NCBI GenBank assembly: GCA_029210965.1
Contig: JARGFZ010000001.1
Coordinates: 186,001-250,000 of the forward strand
Direction of reading: 5' to 3'
DNA: 64,000 nt
Source: a bacterium
GTDB taxonomy: Bacteria > BMS3Abin14
Shown here: positions 26,056 to 36,112 of the stretch, in pieces
Layout of the letters: every line of letters starts with the position of its first letter
Position numbering within the stretch: the stretch's first letter is position 1
Notes under the pieces: model-generated
Seen by the model: only the letters and a program-made list of their open reading frames with translations
Databases searched by the model: none
Told to the model about the DNA's origin: nothing
Made by a program: the position numbers and the translations under genes

Positions 26056-27630
26056 TCAGATACTGAGTTCATCGAGGGTGCGGTTATCAAGCCAGGCTTC
26101 AAAGATAGCTCGGCTAACGAAGATGGCCGTGAACATGCTGGTGATAACTCCGATACTGAGAGTTACAGCGAACCCTTTCACCTGGCCGGTACCGAACTGA
26201 AAAAGGACCAGTGCCGCAATGAGGGTAGTCACGTTGGCATCGACAATGGTGAGAAGCGCTTTCCCATATCCGCCGTCAATGGCTGCCCGGACCGTCTTTC
26301 CTGTCCTGAGTTCTTCCTTGATCCTCTCGAAAATGAGAACGTTGGCATCAACAGCCATGCCAATGGTAAGGACGATACCCGCTATACCTGGCAGGGTGAG
26401 AGTGGCCTGGAAGAGAGCCAGAACAGCCATGATGATGATCAGGTTCATAATCAACGCTATATTGGCAACCAATCCCGAGAGGCGGAAATAAAAGACCATG
26501 AAGACGATGACCAGGGAAAAACCGAAGACAATAGACGTGAGTCCCTTGCGTATGGAATCCGATCCCAGAGAGGGGCTAACGGTCCATTTCTGCAGGATCT
26601 TGACTGGAGCAGGCAGACTCCCTGCCCTGAGGACGATAGCAAGATCGGTGGCCTCATCCGGGGTAAAGGTCCCACTTATGGAGGCCTGACCGCCGCTGAT
26701 CCGCTCCTGGATAACGGGGGCGGAATAAATGCTGTCATCGAGAACAATGGCCAACCTCTCTTTGACGTGGTCCCCGGTAATCTGCTCGAAAATACGCGCC
26801 CCCACGCTGTCAAAGGTCAGGGAAACGTAAGGCTGCCCATACTGGGAGTCGTAGCGGACCCTGGCGTCCTTTATGGTATCACCTGTCAGGAGGATCCTGT
26901 CCTCCACAACGTAGGGGGTCCGCTGGGTCTGTCTGGTCGCCGAATCATAATCCTGGCTGTACAGGACCACATCTCCTGGGGGAACAGCGTCGGTGGAAGC
27001 ACCCTCGTCTACGAGCATGAATTTGAGAACAGCGGTCCGCTTGACAAGGGTTATGGCCCTCTGGGGATCCTTAACACCAGGCAGTTGTATGAGAATCCTG
27101 TTTTCCCCCTGACGCAGGATCGTCGGTTCCGTCACACCAAACTCGTCAACCCGGCTCCTGATGGTCTCGATGGCCTGTACCACGGCATTCTCTCTGAGCC
27201 TGAGGATCTCGCTCTCAGGGTAGCTCACGATGACCTTGGTTTCGCTTTCCTCGGTAACGAGGGCATCGGGGAATTCCCCCCGTAAGATGGTCATTGCCTC
27301 GTCCCGGTACTTATCCCTTCCCACCTCCACAACCAGGCGGTTGAACCCGGTGGTCTCGGCCCTTTTCAGCCGGATTTTCTTACTTTTGAAGGTGGTCTTC
27401 AGATCGCTGGCCATCCTCGTCAGGCTGTTGTTGACGGCCTCGTCGGTCTGAACCTCGAGGAGAAGCTCCATACCGCCCATGAGATCCAGACCCAGCTGAA
27501 CGGCCTTGGAAGGCAATAACTTCGTCCACCACCCTGGGAGCGACCCGGTGAGGGAAGGTGTCACCGACACCAGGGCACCGATGAGGACAATAAATACGAT
27601 GATCAGTCTTGTTTTAACTCTGGTGCGCAT
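26056..27630 (-). CDS. secD: Protein translocase subunit SecD
   Basis: The larger SecDF subunit, about 524 residues. After an N-terminal helix comes LGLDLMGGMELLLEV, a long periplasmic P1 domain with RVDEFGVTEPTILRQGENRILIQLPGV, and a C-terminal block of membrane helices with TLPGIAGIVLTIGMAVDANVLIFERIKEELR and GQVKGFAVTLSIGVITSMFTAIFVSR. The start at 27630 has AGGAGG about 5 nt upstream and is preferred to the open frame before it. It follows yajC in the usual yajC-secD-secF order. Confidence 0.98.
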   Translation of the reverse strand: MRTRVKTRLIIVFIVLIGALVSVTPSLTGSLPGWWTKLLPSKAVQLGLDLMGGMELLLEVQTDEAVNNSLTRMASDLKTTFKSKKIRLKRAETTGFNRLVVEVGRDKYRDEAMTILRGEFPDALVTEESETKVIVSYPESEILRLRENAVVQAIETIRSRVDEFGVTEPTILRQGENRILIQLPGVKDPQRAITLVKRTAVLKFMLVDEGASTDAVPPGDVVLYSQDYDSATRQTQRTPYVVEDRILLTGDTIKDARVRYDSQYGQPYVSLTFDSVGARIFEQITGDHVKERLAIVLDDSIYSAPVIQERISGGQASISGTFTPDEATDLAIVLRAGSLPAPVKILQKWTVSPSLGSDSIRKGLTSIVFGFSLVIVFMVFYFRLSGLVANIALIMNLIIIMAVLALFQATLTLPGIAGIVLTIGMAVDANVLIFERIKEELRTGKTVRAAIDGGYGKALLTIVDANVTTLIAALVLFQFGTGQVKGFAVTLSIGVITSMFTAIFVSRAIFEAWLDNRTLDELSI

Positions 27631-27753
27631 TTTTCCTCCTGGCATCGTCTCGACCCTATATTTTCCACGGTCAATACGATGCTAATTTTCCAGACAATCC
27701 AGCCAGGGGATCAATCCAGTGATCCCGCATTCCCTGCCGGATGTTCTTACTGG

Positions 27754-28080
27754 CTACAATTCCCCCTCTTCCATTGTTGACGGGTCAACCTTGGATGAGA
27801 TCGCCTTTTTAACAACCTTGACACGGACCTTGTCGGAACACTGCAGGGTCACCACGTGCCCATCGATCCTGATCACCGTCCCGTAAAGACCTCCGTTAGT
27901 GACCACCGTGTCACCCGACTGAAGTGCATCGAGTGTTGCCTGGTGTTCCTTTGACTTTTTCTGCTGGGGACGAATGAGCAAGAAGTAAAAGATTGCGAAC
28001 AGAACGATGATGGGCATGAAAGCTCCCAGACCACCGCCAGGACCCGCAGGCTGAGCTGCATAAGCAATACCTGTGAACAT
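27754..28080 (-). CDS. yajC: Sec translocase accessory protein YajC
   Basis: A small single-helix membrane partner of SecDF, 108 residues. The N-terminal helix AFMPIIVLFAIFYFLLIRPQQKKSKEHQ is the family signature, followed by the soluble GDTVVTNGGLYGTVIRIDG. The ATG at 28080 has AAGGAGG 6 nt upstream; the frame runs further back but without a site. Confidence 0.96.
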   Translation of the reverse strand: MFTGIAYAAQPAGPGGGLGAFMPIIVLFAIFYFLLIRPQQKKSKEHQATLDALQSGDTVVTNGGLYGTVIRIDGHVVTLQCSDKVRVKVVKKAISSKVDPSTMEEGEL

Positions 28081-28114
28081 TTTTTCCTCCTTGGAGAGCG
28101 GCCATGAAGCCGGC

Positions 28115-28142
28115 ATCTCAAATCTCAGATCTCAGATCTCAA
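28115..28142. repeat. Heptamer array, unit ATCTCAR, 4 copies
   Basis: Four 7-nt units just upstream of yajC. The same unit is used again at 47002-47029. Confidence 0.85.
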
Positions 28143-28199
28143 TATAGATCCGCTTGTATTGTATTCAGATTCCACCCGGGTACCGGAATCAGTCACTGC

Positions 28200-29345
<1,146 letters not shown>

Positions 29346-29420
29346 TTAAACTATTTTATCTTTTTCTTGTTTGCCTTCTTACCTTATTTCTGTTCATTAG
29401 AAAACAATTACGCCTTTCTT

Positions 29421-29448
29421 GGAACCCGGAACCTGGAACTCGGAACTA
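29421..29448. repeat. Heptamer array, unit GGAACYN, 4 copies
   Basis: Four units (GGAACCC, GGAACCT, GGAACTC, GGAACTA) end 3 nt before the queA stop codon. Confidence 0.85.
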
Positions 29449-29450
29449 TT

Positions 29451-30509
29451 TTATTCTATGAACATGGCATCCCCATAACTGTAAAAGCGATAGTTTTGTT
29501 TGACCGCTTCCCTGTAAGCTTGCATTACGAAGTCAGTACCGGCAAAGGCGCAGACCAGCATGAGCAGAGTGGATCCGGGAAGGTGAAAGTTGGTGACCAG
29601 GGCATCCACAACCGAGAAACGATAGCCAGGGTAGATAAAAAGTTCGCTCGTCCCCTCGCCTGCCCTGACACCCTGGGTGCAGAAGGCCGACTCGAGGGTC
29701 CTGACCACTGTGGTACCTACTGCTACAACCCTTCCGCCGCCCTTCTTTACATCCTCGATCAGTTTCGCCGTATCGGACGGTACCGTGTAGTACTCACCAT
29801 CCATACGGTGTTCTGTAATATCCCGGGATCTCACCGGTTGAAATGTACCCGGTCCCACATGCAGGGTGATCTTGCCGATGGGAACTCCCTTTTCCCTGAT
29901 AAGCCCAAGAACATCCTCGTCAAAATGCAGGCCGGCTGTTGGAGCAGCCACCGCTCCCGGCTCACTGGCATAGACTGTCTGGTAACGCTCACTGTCAGCA
30001 TCATCAGGACCATCTGCCTCCCGTCGGATATAAGGGGGAAGGGGCACTTGACCGAACTTCCAAACGGCCTCACCCAGACCGATGTCCTCACCGGTCACAG
30101 TGAATCGGTCCTTAAATCGGTCCTTTCCGCGTCTGATAATGAGGGTCGTCCCTTTTCCCAGTAAAAGCCTCTCCTCATCGCGGATATTGCGGCCGGGGCG
30201 CACAAGGCAAGGGGTCTCCTCACCTTCCACCGGGAACTTCAACAGAAAGATCTCAACCGCGCCACCGGTATCTCTCCTTGCCATGAGGCGTGCCGGAAAA
30301 ACCTTCGTGTCGTTCAGGACAAGGAGATCCCCCTCCCTCAGAAAATCCGGCAGCCTGCTGAAGTTATGGTGTTCGATACTTCTCCCTTTCCGGTCCAGCC
30401 GAAGCAGCTTCGATGCCGACCTGAGATCGGCAGGCCTCTGGGCGATGAGAGAGGGGGGGAGATGATAGTCGAATAATTCGAGAGTGAGTGAGGAGTTTTT
30501 GTTCGTCAT
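29451..30509 (-). CDS. queA: S-adenosylmethionine:tRNA ribosyltransferase-isomerase
   Basis: Transfers and isomerises the ribosyl group of AdoMet onto preQ1-tRNA, giving epoxyqueuosine. The length from 30509 is 352 residues. It begins with LELFDYHLPPSLIAQRPADLR and contains LLVLNDTKVFPARL, AAPTAGLHFDEDVL, HVGPGTFQPVRS, NFHLPGSTLLMLVCAFAG and the terminal YRFYSYGDAMFIE. The start was placed at the ATG after GGGGGGAG. The longer frame upstream is translated heptamer repeat. Confidence 0.97.
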   Translation of the reverse strand: MTNKNSSLTLELFDYHLPPSLIAQRPADLRSASKLLRLDRKGRSIEHHNFSRLPDFLREGDLLVLNDTKVFPARLMARRDTGGAVEIFLLKFPVEGEETPCLVRPGRNIRDEERLLLGKGTTLIIRRGKDRFKDRFTVTGEDIGLGEAVWKFGQVPLPPYIRREADGPDDADSERYQTVYASEPGAVAAPTAGLHFDEDVLGLIREKGVPIGKITLHVGPGTFQPVRSRDITEHRMDGEYYTVPSDTAKLIEDVKKGGGRVVAVGTTVVRTLESAFCTQGVRAGEGTSELFIYPGYRFSVVDALVTNFHLPGSTLLMLVCAFAGTDFVMQAYREAVKQNYRFYSYGDAMFIE

Positions 30510-30518
30510 CTCCCCCCC

Positions 30519-30604
30519 CAGCACGCAGTACGCAGGACGCAGGACGCAGTAAAAGCGCCTATCCCACGGCACACAGCAGCATTAAGCACGCAGCACGCAG
30601 GAGA
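30519..30604. repeat. Heptamer arrays, unit CAGNACG
   Basis: Four and a half CAGCACG/CAGTACG/CAGGACG units at 30519-30550 and a second short run (CACGCAG) near 30585-30604, upstream of queA. The unit recurs at 44891 and inverted at 45005. Confidence 0.85.
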
Positions 30605-30733
30605 AAATCGCGCTCTGTTTGCTGTCATGCTCTGCGACTTTGGTATCAGCCGTACTGATGTCATTTTATTAACATTTATCCATATTTGCCACACAGTTAG
30701 CTCACATCTTATCACCATCATGAATAATGCGGG

Positions 30734-31921
30734 CTAGTAGGCGCTACGAATTTCCGCGCCTACATAGTACTTCCTCAGTATCTGCTTGTAATCCATACCC
30801 CGCAAAGCGCTTCCGCGGGCTCCCCACTGGCACAACCCAACACCGTGCCCGTAACCCTGGCCGGTGAGGATAATCCTGTCACCGGACATTCCCAGGGAGA
30901 AGCTGGTGCTCGGTAGCCGCCGGTACCCCATCTCTTTCCTGAATTCCCCGGCATCGAAAAGGACACGCCCTTTTCCTGTTTCAGCGAAAAGAGTTTGGAT
31001 CCTTCCGTCCCTGGATCTCCTGTGAACACCCATGGAGCTCACCCCATCTACCCCGGGAAAAAAAGCTTTGACTGCTCTAATGATCTCACCGGCTTCCAGC
31101 GGCAGGTTCCAGCGAGCGTAGGGGGCCTCTTCACACTCTCCACAATAAACACCCTCCTGTGCCGGTTGTGCCATGCCCCACACCTCACGAGCCGAGGTTG
31201 TGTTTCCCCCGCATGAAGAGTGAAAGAATGTCTGGATCAGTTCCTCATCCTTGTACAGGACCTGTCCACGGGTCGATTTAACCGCCTCCCTTGTCCTTTC
31301 GTCCTCCGAATCAAAACCTGCGTAAACCTGGCTGGTAACATCGGTTTTAAGATCATAATAAAGGGCCTGGACCTTCATTTGATAAAGAGCGTAACTCCTG
31401 GCAGCTACCACCTGGGCCTTTACCGCGTCCATGGGCCAGGATGAATCAATCTCCCCGTTGACTACCCCCACGAGGTAGAATTCAAGGGGCATTTGGGAGA
31501 CCACCATAAGTCTCCCGGCGCTTATCAGGACGGTCAGGTATCCCCTGAATGGACGGCCGCCGTACATGAGCATCCCCTTCTCGGGCTTGATCCTGTAAAC
31601 CGATGCCACGACATCTGACCCATCCAGTTGGGCCCCACCCGACACTGGGCTGAAAGCCACCATCCTGATCCTGCTAATAACAGGCTTCCAGCTAGTGCTA
31701 TCCTGCCTTTCAACAAGCAAAGAAGCGCCGCTGACGACTACCCTCGGGAGATTTTCATCCAGCAGAAGCCGTATTTCTGGTGAATTGTCTCCGCGAACCG
31801 GTAGCGGAGTGACAATGAGGATGGCCAGAAGGACGGTGATGACTAACGCCCGGGATAGCAATGAATTGAGGATTGAGAATTGAGAATTAAGGATTATTCT
31901 ATGAGGTGGTTTTGTACTCAA
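30734..31921 (-). CDS. SpoIID/LytB-domain protein
   Basis: An exported protein of up to 395 residues with the SpoIID/LytB domain, whose best-known member is a lytic transglycosylase needed for peptidoglycan remodelling in sporulation; Gram-negative homologues also occur. A signal-type helix SRALVITVLLAILIVTPLPV is followed by a beta-rich region, then the conserved EFYLVGVVNGEIDSSWPMDAVKAQVVAARSYAL, the STRGQVL region, SSCGGNTTSAREVWG and QGYGHGVGLCQWGARG. No ATG exists near the N-terminus. Candidates are TTG at 31921 and TTG at 31861, and the stretch between them is translated heptamer repeat, so the true start is uncertain. Confidence 0.87.
   Translation of the reverse strand: MSTKPPHRIILNSQFSILNSLLSRALVITVLLAILIVTPLPVRGDNSPEIRLLLDENLPRVVVSGASLLVERQDSTSWKPVISRIRMVAFSPVSGGAQLDGSDVVASVYRIKPEKGMLMYGGRPFRGYLTVLISAGRLMVVSQMPLEFYLVGVVNGEIDSSWPMDAVKAQVVAARSYALYQMKVQALYYDLKTDVTSQVYAGFDSEDERTREAVKSTRGQVLYKDEELIQTFFHSSCGGNTTSAREVWGMAQPAQEGVYCGECEEAPYARWNLPLEAGEIIRAVKAFFPGVDGVSSMGVHRRSRDGRIQTLFAETGKGRVLFDAGEFRKEMGYRRLPSTSFSLGMSGDRIILTGQGYGHGVGLCQWGARGSALRGMDYKQILRKYYVGAEIRSAY
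31865..31892. repeat. Heptamer array, unit ATTGAGA, 4 copies
   Basis: Four 7-nt units inside the N-terminal reading frame of the SpoIID-domain gene, where they encode an NSQFSILNS-type string. Confidence 0.85.
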
Positions 31922-31954
31922 TTCGTAATCCTTAAATAAGGGGCTGAAGTTTCT

Positions 31955-31982
31955 TCAATTCTGAATACTCAATTCGTAATGG
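31955..31982. repeat. Heptamer array, unit TCAATTC, about 4 copies
   Basis: TCAATTC, TGAATAC, TCAATTC, GTAATGG between the DUF2065 and SpoIID genes. A further partial copy lies at 31917-31930. Confidence 0.6.
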
Positions 31983-32000
31983 GATTTCTGCAGATGGGGA

Positions 32001-32240
32001 TTATCCCAGCAGCCGAGACAGAGCCACCAGAGCAAGACCCGCAACAATAGCGGTAAGGCCGAAGAACCTCAGCGAGGAAGGGGGAAGTTCCAACACCTTA
32101 CCCACAAGTTTTTTTACAGCCTCAGGTCCCAGAAAATAGGGCAGACCCTCGAGGATCAGAGCAAGCCCCAGGGCGGCTATGAATATGTCCCATTGAAAAT
32201 TCAAGTGTAGTATCCCGTGATCCGTGATCCGTGCAAGCAA
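32001..32240 (-). CDS. DUF2065-family small membrane protein
   Basis: Up to 79 residues with two hydrophobic segments: IFIAALGLALILEGLPYFLGPEAVKKL and LRFFGLTAIVAGLALVAL. This matches the DUF2065/YjeT pattern of two helices around a short conserved loop. Function is unknown. No in-frame ATG exists. A TTG at 32204 would give a start close to the family N-terminus, and the longer version from TTG 32240 consists partly of heptamer repeat. Confidence 0.72.
   Translation of the reverse strand: MLARITDHGILHLNFQWDIFIAALGLALILEGLPYFLGPEAVKKLVGKVLELPPSSLRFFGLTAIVAGLALVALSRLLG
32212..32233. repeat. Heptamer array, unit ATCCGTG, 3 copies
   Basis: ATCCCGTG, ATCCGTG, ATCCGTG at the 5' end of the DUF2065 frame. 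Two ATCCGTK units also occur at 21444-21457. Confidence 0.65.
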
Positions 32241-32315
32241 AAAACCTGCATGGTTTAATATAAAGTAATCTAATGAATATTATTTGAATACAGATTTTTT
32301 TAACTTGGTGTTACT

Positions 32316-32350
32316 GATTAAGGATTACCGATTACTGATCCCCGATTGCA
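32316..32350. repeat. Heptamer array, unit GATTANN, 5 copies
   Basis: GATTAAG, GATTACC, GATTACT, GATCCCC, GATTGCA in the divergent gap before the HD-GYP gene. Confidence 0.75.
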
Positions 32351-32485
32351 GCTATGTACTTATATTGCACCTGTACCTGCATTCTGCTATAAGTACAATT
32401 CTGAAATTCAGCTGAAGTTATTCCACGGGGGGAAGAAATGAAAATTACATATTCAATCTGCGTTCACACTAAAAAGTAAGATTCC

Positions 32486-33979
32486 ATGACTTTCAGCTTC
32501 GTCAATATTTTTCTGTTCATACTCGTTGCCCTTTTGGCAGGAGCACTGATCTATACGTTCAGTTACCTCCACCGCCTGAACAGGGCCTCGCAACATCCCG
32601 TAGACGAAGAAACCCTCTCTTCGATCCCCTCTTCCTCGCTGCCGGTCCTTTCAAACATTTCAAACCGCATCGCTTTGCTGTCCGAAGCCCTCACGGAACA
32701 AAAAAGGGTGGAGAGTTACCGGCAGAAGATGACAGCCATGGAAAAACAGGAGATCTCCCACCTCCTGGAGAAGGAAGCTCTCTCCAGGCAACTGGAACGT
32801 CAACTTGATGAAACCAGGCAGGCCAACCTGATGGTCTCGGGCCTCAACCAGGATCTGGAAGAGATCAATGCCAGCCTGAACGAAGCCATCAATCGCCTAT
32901 CGGCCCTGAACCAGATCAGCCGGATGCTGGGATTGGAGCACGACAAGAAGCAGATCTACAGCATGGCCGTCTCCCTGCCGGTTGAACTCCTTAAAGCTGA
33001 AATCGGTCATTTGATGCTGCCGGAAGTTGAAAAGGACAACCTGGTGGTTGAGTTCTCTCTTGGACTTGCAAAGGCAAAGACCGGTACCAAACAGTCCATC
33101 CCGGTTGGTAAGGGACTCGCCGGTTGGGTGGCCTTAAACAAGAAATCCCTCCTGGTGGAAGATTTTGACAAACAGGACCGCTTTCCTTTGGTTAGCACCA
33201 TGGGTTACAGGCGACGAACCGCAATTTCAGCTCCTATCATGATAAAGGACGAACTTATCGGGATTATTTCCCTTATTAACAGAAAAGACGGAACATGCTT
33301 TTCAGAAGAGGACCGGACCCTCCTCGCTACCATCGCCTCGGAAACAGCCATGGCCATTAACAACGCTTTGCTCCTCGAAAGGATACAGAGGGGTTATTTT
33401 TCCATGGTTCAATCCCTCATCGTAGCCGTTGAATCGAAGGATGTTTACACCAAGGGGCATTCGGAGCGTGTTACACAATACTCCCTGCTCATCGGCGAAC
33501 AGATGGGGCTTGACATGGACCAGTTGGAGATCATACAGCAGGCCGGAGTTCTTCACGACATCGGGAAGATCACTGTTGAGTTGAGCATCCTGAACAAACC
33601 CACCTCTCTGAATAGCGGTGAGTATAATGAGATAAAGGACCATCCTCTCACTGGTTTCAGGATCCTCGAACCCATCGACTTCAGCGAGAAGATCAAAATG
33701 TGTGTCCTCCAACATCACGAGCGGATCGACGGTATGGGGTATCCCAACGGTTTCGAAAGTGAGGATATCCTGCTTGAGGCCAAGATCCTGGCCGCTGCGG
33801 ACGCTTTCGACGCCATGACAACAAAACGCCCGTACCGTGACCCTCTGAGCGTCCAGGAGGCCTTGCGTGAGATAGACCGATGCTCGGGGACCCAGTTCGA
33901 CCCGGAAGTCGTCGAGGTCCTGACCCGAGTGGTCCACGCTCTGACAAATTCGGGTGGGGTGGCTATCATGCAGCGATAA
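32486..33979 (+). CDS. GAF and HD-GYP domain protein
   Basis: A 497-residue membrane-anchored protein, probably a c-di-GMP phosphodiesterase. One N-terminal helix (VNIFLFILVALLAGALIYTF) is followed by a coiled coil (about residues 60-140), a GAF domain (about 150-295) and an HD-GYP domain (about 300-490) with SKDVYTKGHSERVTQYSL, the metal site GVLHDIGKI, DHPLTGFRIL, the signature QHHERIDGMGYPNGF and AADAFDAMTTKRPYR. All HD-GYP metal ligands appear intact. It is a single gene followed by a terminator. Whether it cuts c-di-GMP or another dinucleotide cannot be read from the sequence. Confidence 0.92.
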   Translation: MTFSFVNIFLFILVALLAGALIYTFSYLHRLNRASQHPVDEETLSSIPSSSLPVLSNISNRIALLSEALTEQKRVESYRQKMTAMEKQEISHLLEKEALSRQLERQLDETRQANLMVSGLNQDLEEINASLNEAINRLSALNQISRMLGLEHDKKQIYSMAVSLPVELLKAEIGHLMLPEVEKDNLVVEFSLGLAKAKTGTKQSIPVGKGLAGWVALNKKSLLVEDFDKQDRFPLVSTMGYRRRTAISAPIMIKDELIGIISLINRKDGTCFSEEDRTLLATIASETAMAINNALLLERIQRGYFSMVQSLIVAVESKDVYTKGHSERVTQYSLLIGEQMGLDMDQLEIIQQAGVLHDIGKITVELSILNKPTSLNSGEYNEIKDHPLTGFRILEPIDFSEKIKMCVLQHHERIDGMGYPNGFESEDILLEAKILAAADAFDAMTTKRPYRDPLSVQEALREIDRCSGTQFDPEVVEVLTRVVHALTNSGGVAIMQR

Positions 33980-33983
33980 GGGG

Positions 33984-34018
33984 CAGGAGCCAGTACCCAG
34001 GAGCCAGAAGTCAGGAGA
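33984..34018. repeat. Heptamer array, unit CAGGAGC, 5 copies
   Basis: Five units (CAGGAGC, CAGTACC, CAGGAGC, CAGAAGT, CAGGAGA) between the HD-GYP stop codon and its terminator. The same unit follows gltX at 46471. Confidence 0.88.
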
Positions 34019-34024
34019 GAAAGC

Positions 34025-34047
34025 AGCCGCTTAAAGCGGCTTTTTTT
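34025..34047 (+). terminator. Terminator of the HD-GYP gene
   Basis: AGCCGCT and AGCGGCT form a 7-bp stem around TAA followed by seven T. Confidence 0.9.
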
Positions 34048-34503
34048 ATGCCTGTGAATGCGGCTGGTTTCTCACGCAGAACTCAGAGTAAATCTAAAAG
34101 TGGCTGTCAATTCCTAATGCCATAAAATTATAATAAATCCGGCGAAAAAGGCTGCCTTACCGCTTTTACAGAAACTGCTCATTCCCCTGTTTTCGGTTTT
34201 ACCCTGTGTAACCCTGTGGTGCGGCCTTTAAATGGCCGCTCTGCGAAACTCTGCGTTAAAGCTGTTGCCGTTTTTATAGTAACCGGGATCGCTTCACATG
34301 GGTGACGGTTCGCGATGACAAGCTGGAGTGGATTCCGGGTCCCCGTTTCACTTGGCCCGGAATGACGGCACCATGAGAATATGTCTTGCTTTACCCACTG
34401 TCTCCGCGTCTGAAGCCTGTCACGCCAGAAGCGTGATGTCACCGCGTCTCGTGGTTTTCCGCAACTACTGGCTCCTGGGTACTGGGTACCGGGTACTGAA
34501 TAA
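34048..34503. other. Gene-free repeat-rich spacer
   Basis: I see no gene here. It holds a GCGGCTGGTTT segment also found after the msrA terminator (21366), an 8-bp hairpin ATTCCGGG/CCCGGAAT at 34332-34363, an ACCCTGTGTAACCCTGTGG-like string also present near 49620, and the heptamer array at 34468. Confidence 0.6.
34468..34502. repeat. Heptamer array, unit CTGGGTA, 5 copies
   Basis: CTGGCTC, CTGGGTA, CTGGGTA, CCGGGTA, CTGAATA, ending next to the stop codon of the histidine kinase. Confidence 0.85.
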
Positions 34504-36069
34504 TCACGCTACCGGCAGCGTGAAATGAAAGACCGTCCCCTTCCCCACCACGCTTTCCGCCCAGATCTCCCCGCTGTGTGCCCGGATGATCCTCCTGCAA
34601 ATGGCGAGGCCGAGACCCGTTCCCTCCTCCTTGCCGGGCTCGCCCACCTGGGCGAACTCCTCGAAGACGCGGGGAAGATCCTCCTGGCTGATACCGATAC
34701 CTGTATCCGCCACACTGATCTGGGTAAATGAGAGACTCTTACCTGTTCCCCGCTTTGCGGATACGGTGATGCGGCCGCCCTCCGGAGTAAACTTGATGGC
34801 GTTGCTGATGAGGTTGACCAGGACCTGGATGATCCTGTCCTCGTCAAACCGGGCCGGCAGCTCCATGCCCTTCTCCAGGATATCCAGTGTGAGCTTCTTT
34901 TTCTGAAGCAGGGGGATCATCTGACCGGCCACCTTCTGCACAACATGGATCACAGGCAGTTCCATGGTTTCCATGGGCATGCGGCCAGCTTCTATTTTAT
35001 TAAGGTCCAGCATGTCGCTGATGAGCGCTTCCATCCGGTGACAGCTGGACAAGGTTTCTCCCACGATACCTGTCTGTGCATCATTAAGCTCGCCGGCAAA
35101 TCCATCCTGCAGACTATCCAGGTAACCTCCCACCACCGCAAGCGGGGTCTTTAATTCATGGGTGGCAATACCGAGAAAGTTGGATTTAAGTTTATCCAGT
35201 TCAAGGAGCTTTTCGTTGGCTGTTTTCAGGCTCTCGTTCATCCGCGTCAGTTCAACATTGGCTTTATTGAGGGCCTCTGTCCTTTCCCCAACCATATCCT
35301 CCAGGTGTTTCTGATAATTTTCGACCTCCTGCCTGTAACGTCCCAGGTCTTCGATCATCTTGTTGAAGTTGGCCGAAAGGGTTCCCACCTCATCATAGCC
35401 CCTGACAGGCACAGGTTGAGGAAGCTTGCCCAGTCCCAGATCCTTGATCCCGGACGCCAGGTCTGTGAGCGGTTCAGTCAGACGGTTCACTGCCGCAATG
35501 AGGGCCAAAAGCCCGAAAATATATACGATGAAGGCGTTGAAAGCGATAAGCCGCGTGATCTTGGCGACGATGGAAGACACATCAGTGATATCGAATCCTA
35601 GAAGGAAATAAAACTTCTCCGTCCCCTGCGGCAGTACAACACTCAGGTAAACCTCCAGGACATCGTCAGAAACGTGATATCGGACCTCTTCGGATTCAAG
35701 ATCGTAGAGTTCGCCCAAAGGCAACGATCGCTTGATCTCCTGGTCAGGCCTGGAGCTGTTACTGGAAATAACCCTGCCGTTCCCATGAAAAACGCTCGCG
35801 TAAAGGACACTGGGATCGCTGCAGATCCGGTCAACTATCTCCTGCACTTTATACAGGGAATCAGGTGAATCCAGGGCGGGAGCCAGATCGGTACCGACAA
35901 ACCTCGCAACTGAAGAGGCTCGACGCTGTACCTCAGCCAGAATAAAATTCCTGGCCTGACTTACAATGGACAAACCGATGAGGAACACTGCGGAGAGCAG
36001 TATGATCAAAAGGCCTGCGATGGCCTTTCGCCTGATACTTGTAAATACCCACTGAACGGGATAGATCAT
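34504..36069 (-). CDS. Membrane sensor histidine kinase
   Basis: A 521-residue kinase. Two membrane helices (about residues 16-38 and 180-205) enclose a periplasmic sensor of about 140 residues. A HAMP linker (about 205-255), a coiled coil, the HisKA domain with the phospho-acceptor in FLGIATHELKTPLAVVGGYL (about residue 300) and a HATPase domain with VNLISNAIKFTPEGG, VADTGIGISQEDLPRVFEEF and GTGLGLAICRRI follow. It lies 43 nt after a single-domain response regulator on the same strand, which is its likely partner. The signal is unknown. Confidence 0.94.
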   Translation of the reverse strand: MIYPVQWVFTSIRRKAIAGLLIILLSAVFLIGLSIVSQARNFILAEVQRRASSVARFVGTDLAPALDSPDSLYKVQEIVDRICSDPSVLYASVFHGNGRVISSNSSRPDQEIKRSLPLGELYDLESEEVRYHVSDDVLEVYLSVVLPQGTEKFYFLLGFDITDVSSIVAKITRLIAFNAFIVYIFGLLALIAAVNRLTEPLTDLASGIKDLGLGKLPQPVPVRGYDEVGTLSANFNKMIEDLGRYRQEVENYQKHLEDMVGERTEALNKANVELTRMNESLKTANEKLLELDKLKSNFLGIATHELKTPLAVVGGYLDSLQDGFAGELNDAQTGIVGETLSSCHRMEALISDMLDLNKIEAGRMPMETMELPVIHVVQKVAGQMIPLLQKKKLTLDILEKGMELPARFDEDRIIQVLVNLISNAIKFTPEGGRITVSAKRGTGKSLSFTQISVADTGIGISQEDLPRVFEEFAQVGEPGKEEGTGLGLAICRRIIRAHSGEIWAESVVGKGTVFHFTLPVA

Positions 36070-36112
36070 GGTTTACCGGAATTCACCTATAGGATCGGCT
36101 AAAGCCCGCCCC

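Noticed and set aside
25246-27285. 679-codon plus-strand frame across secF and secD
   Set aside because: It is an antisense shadow of two intact, recognisable genes. Its length reflects the absence of certain codons in the sense strand.
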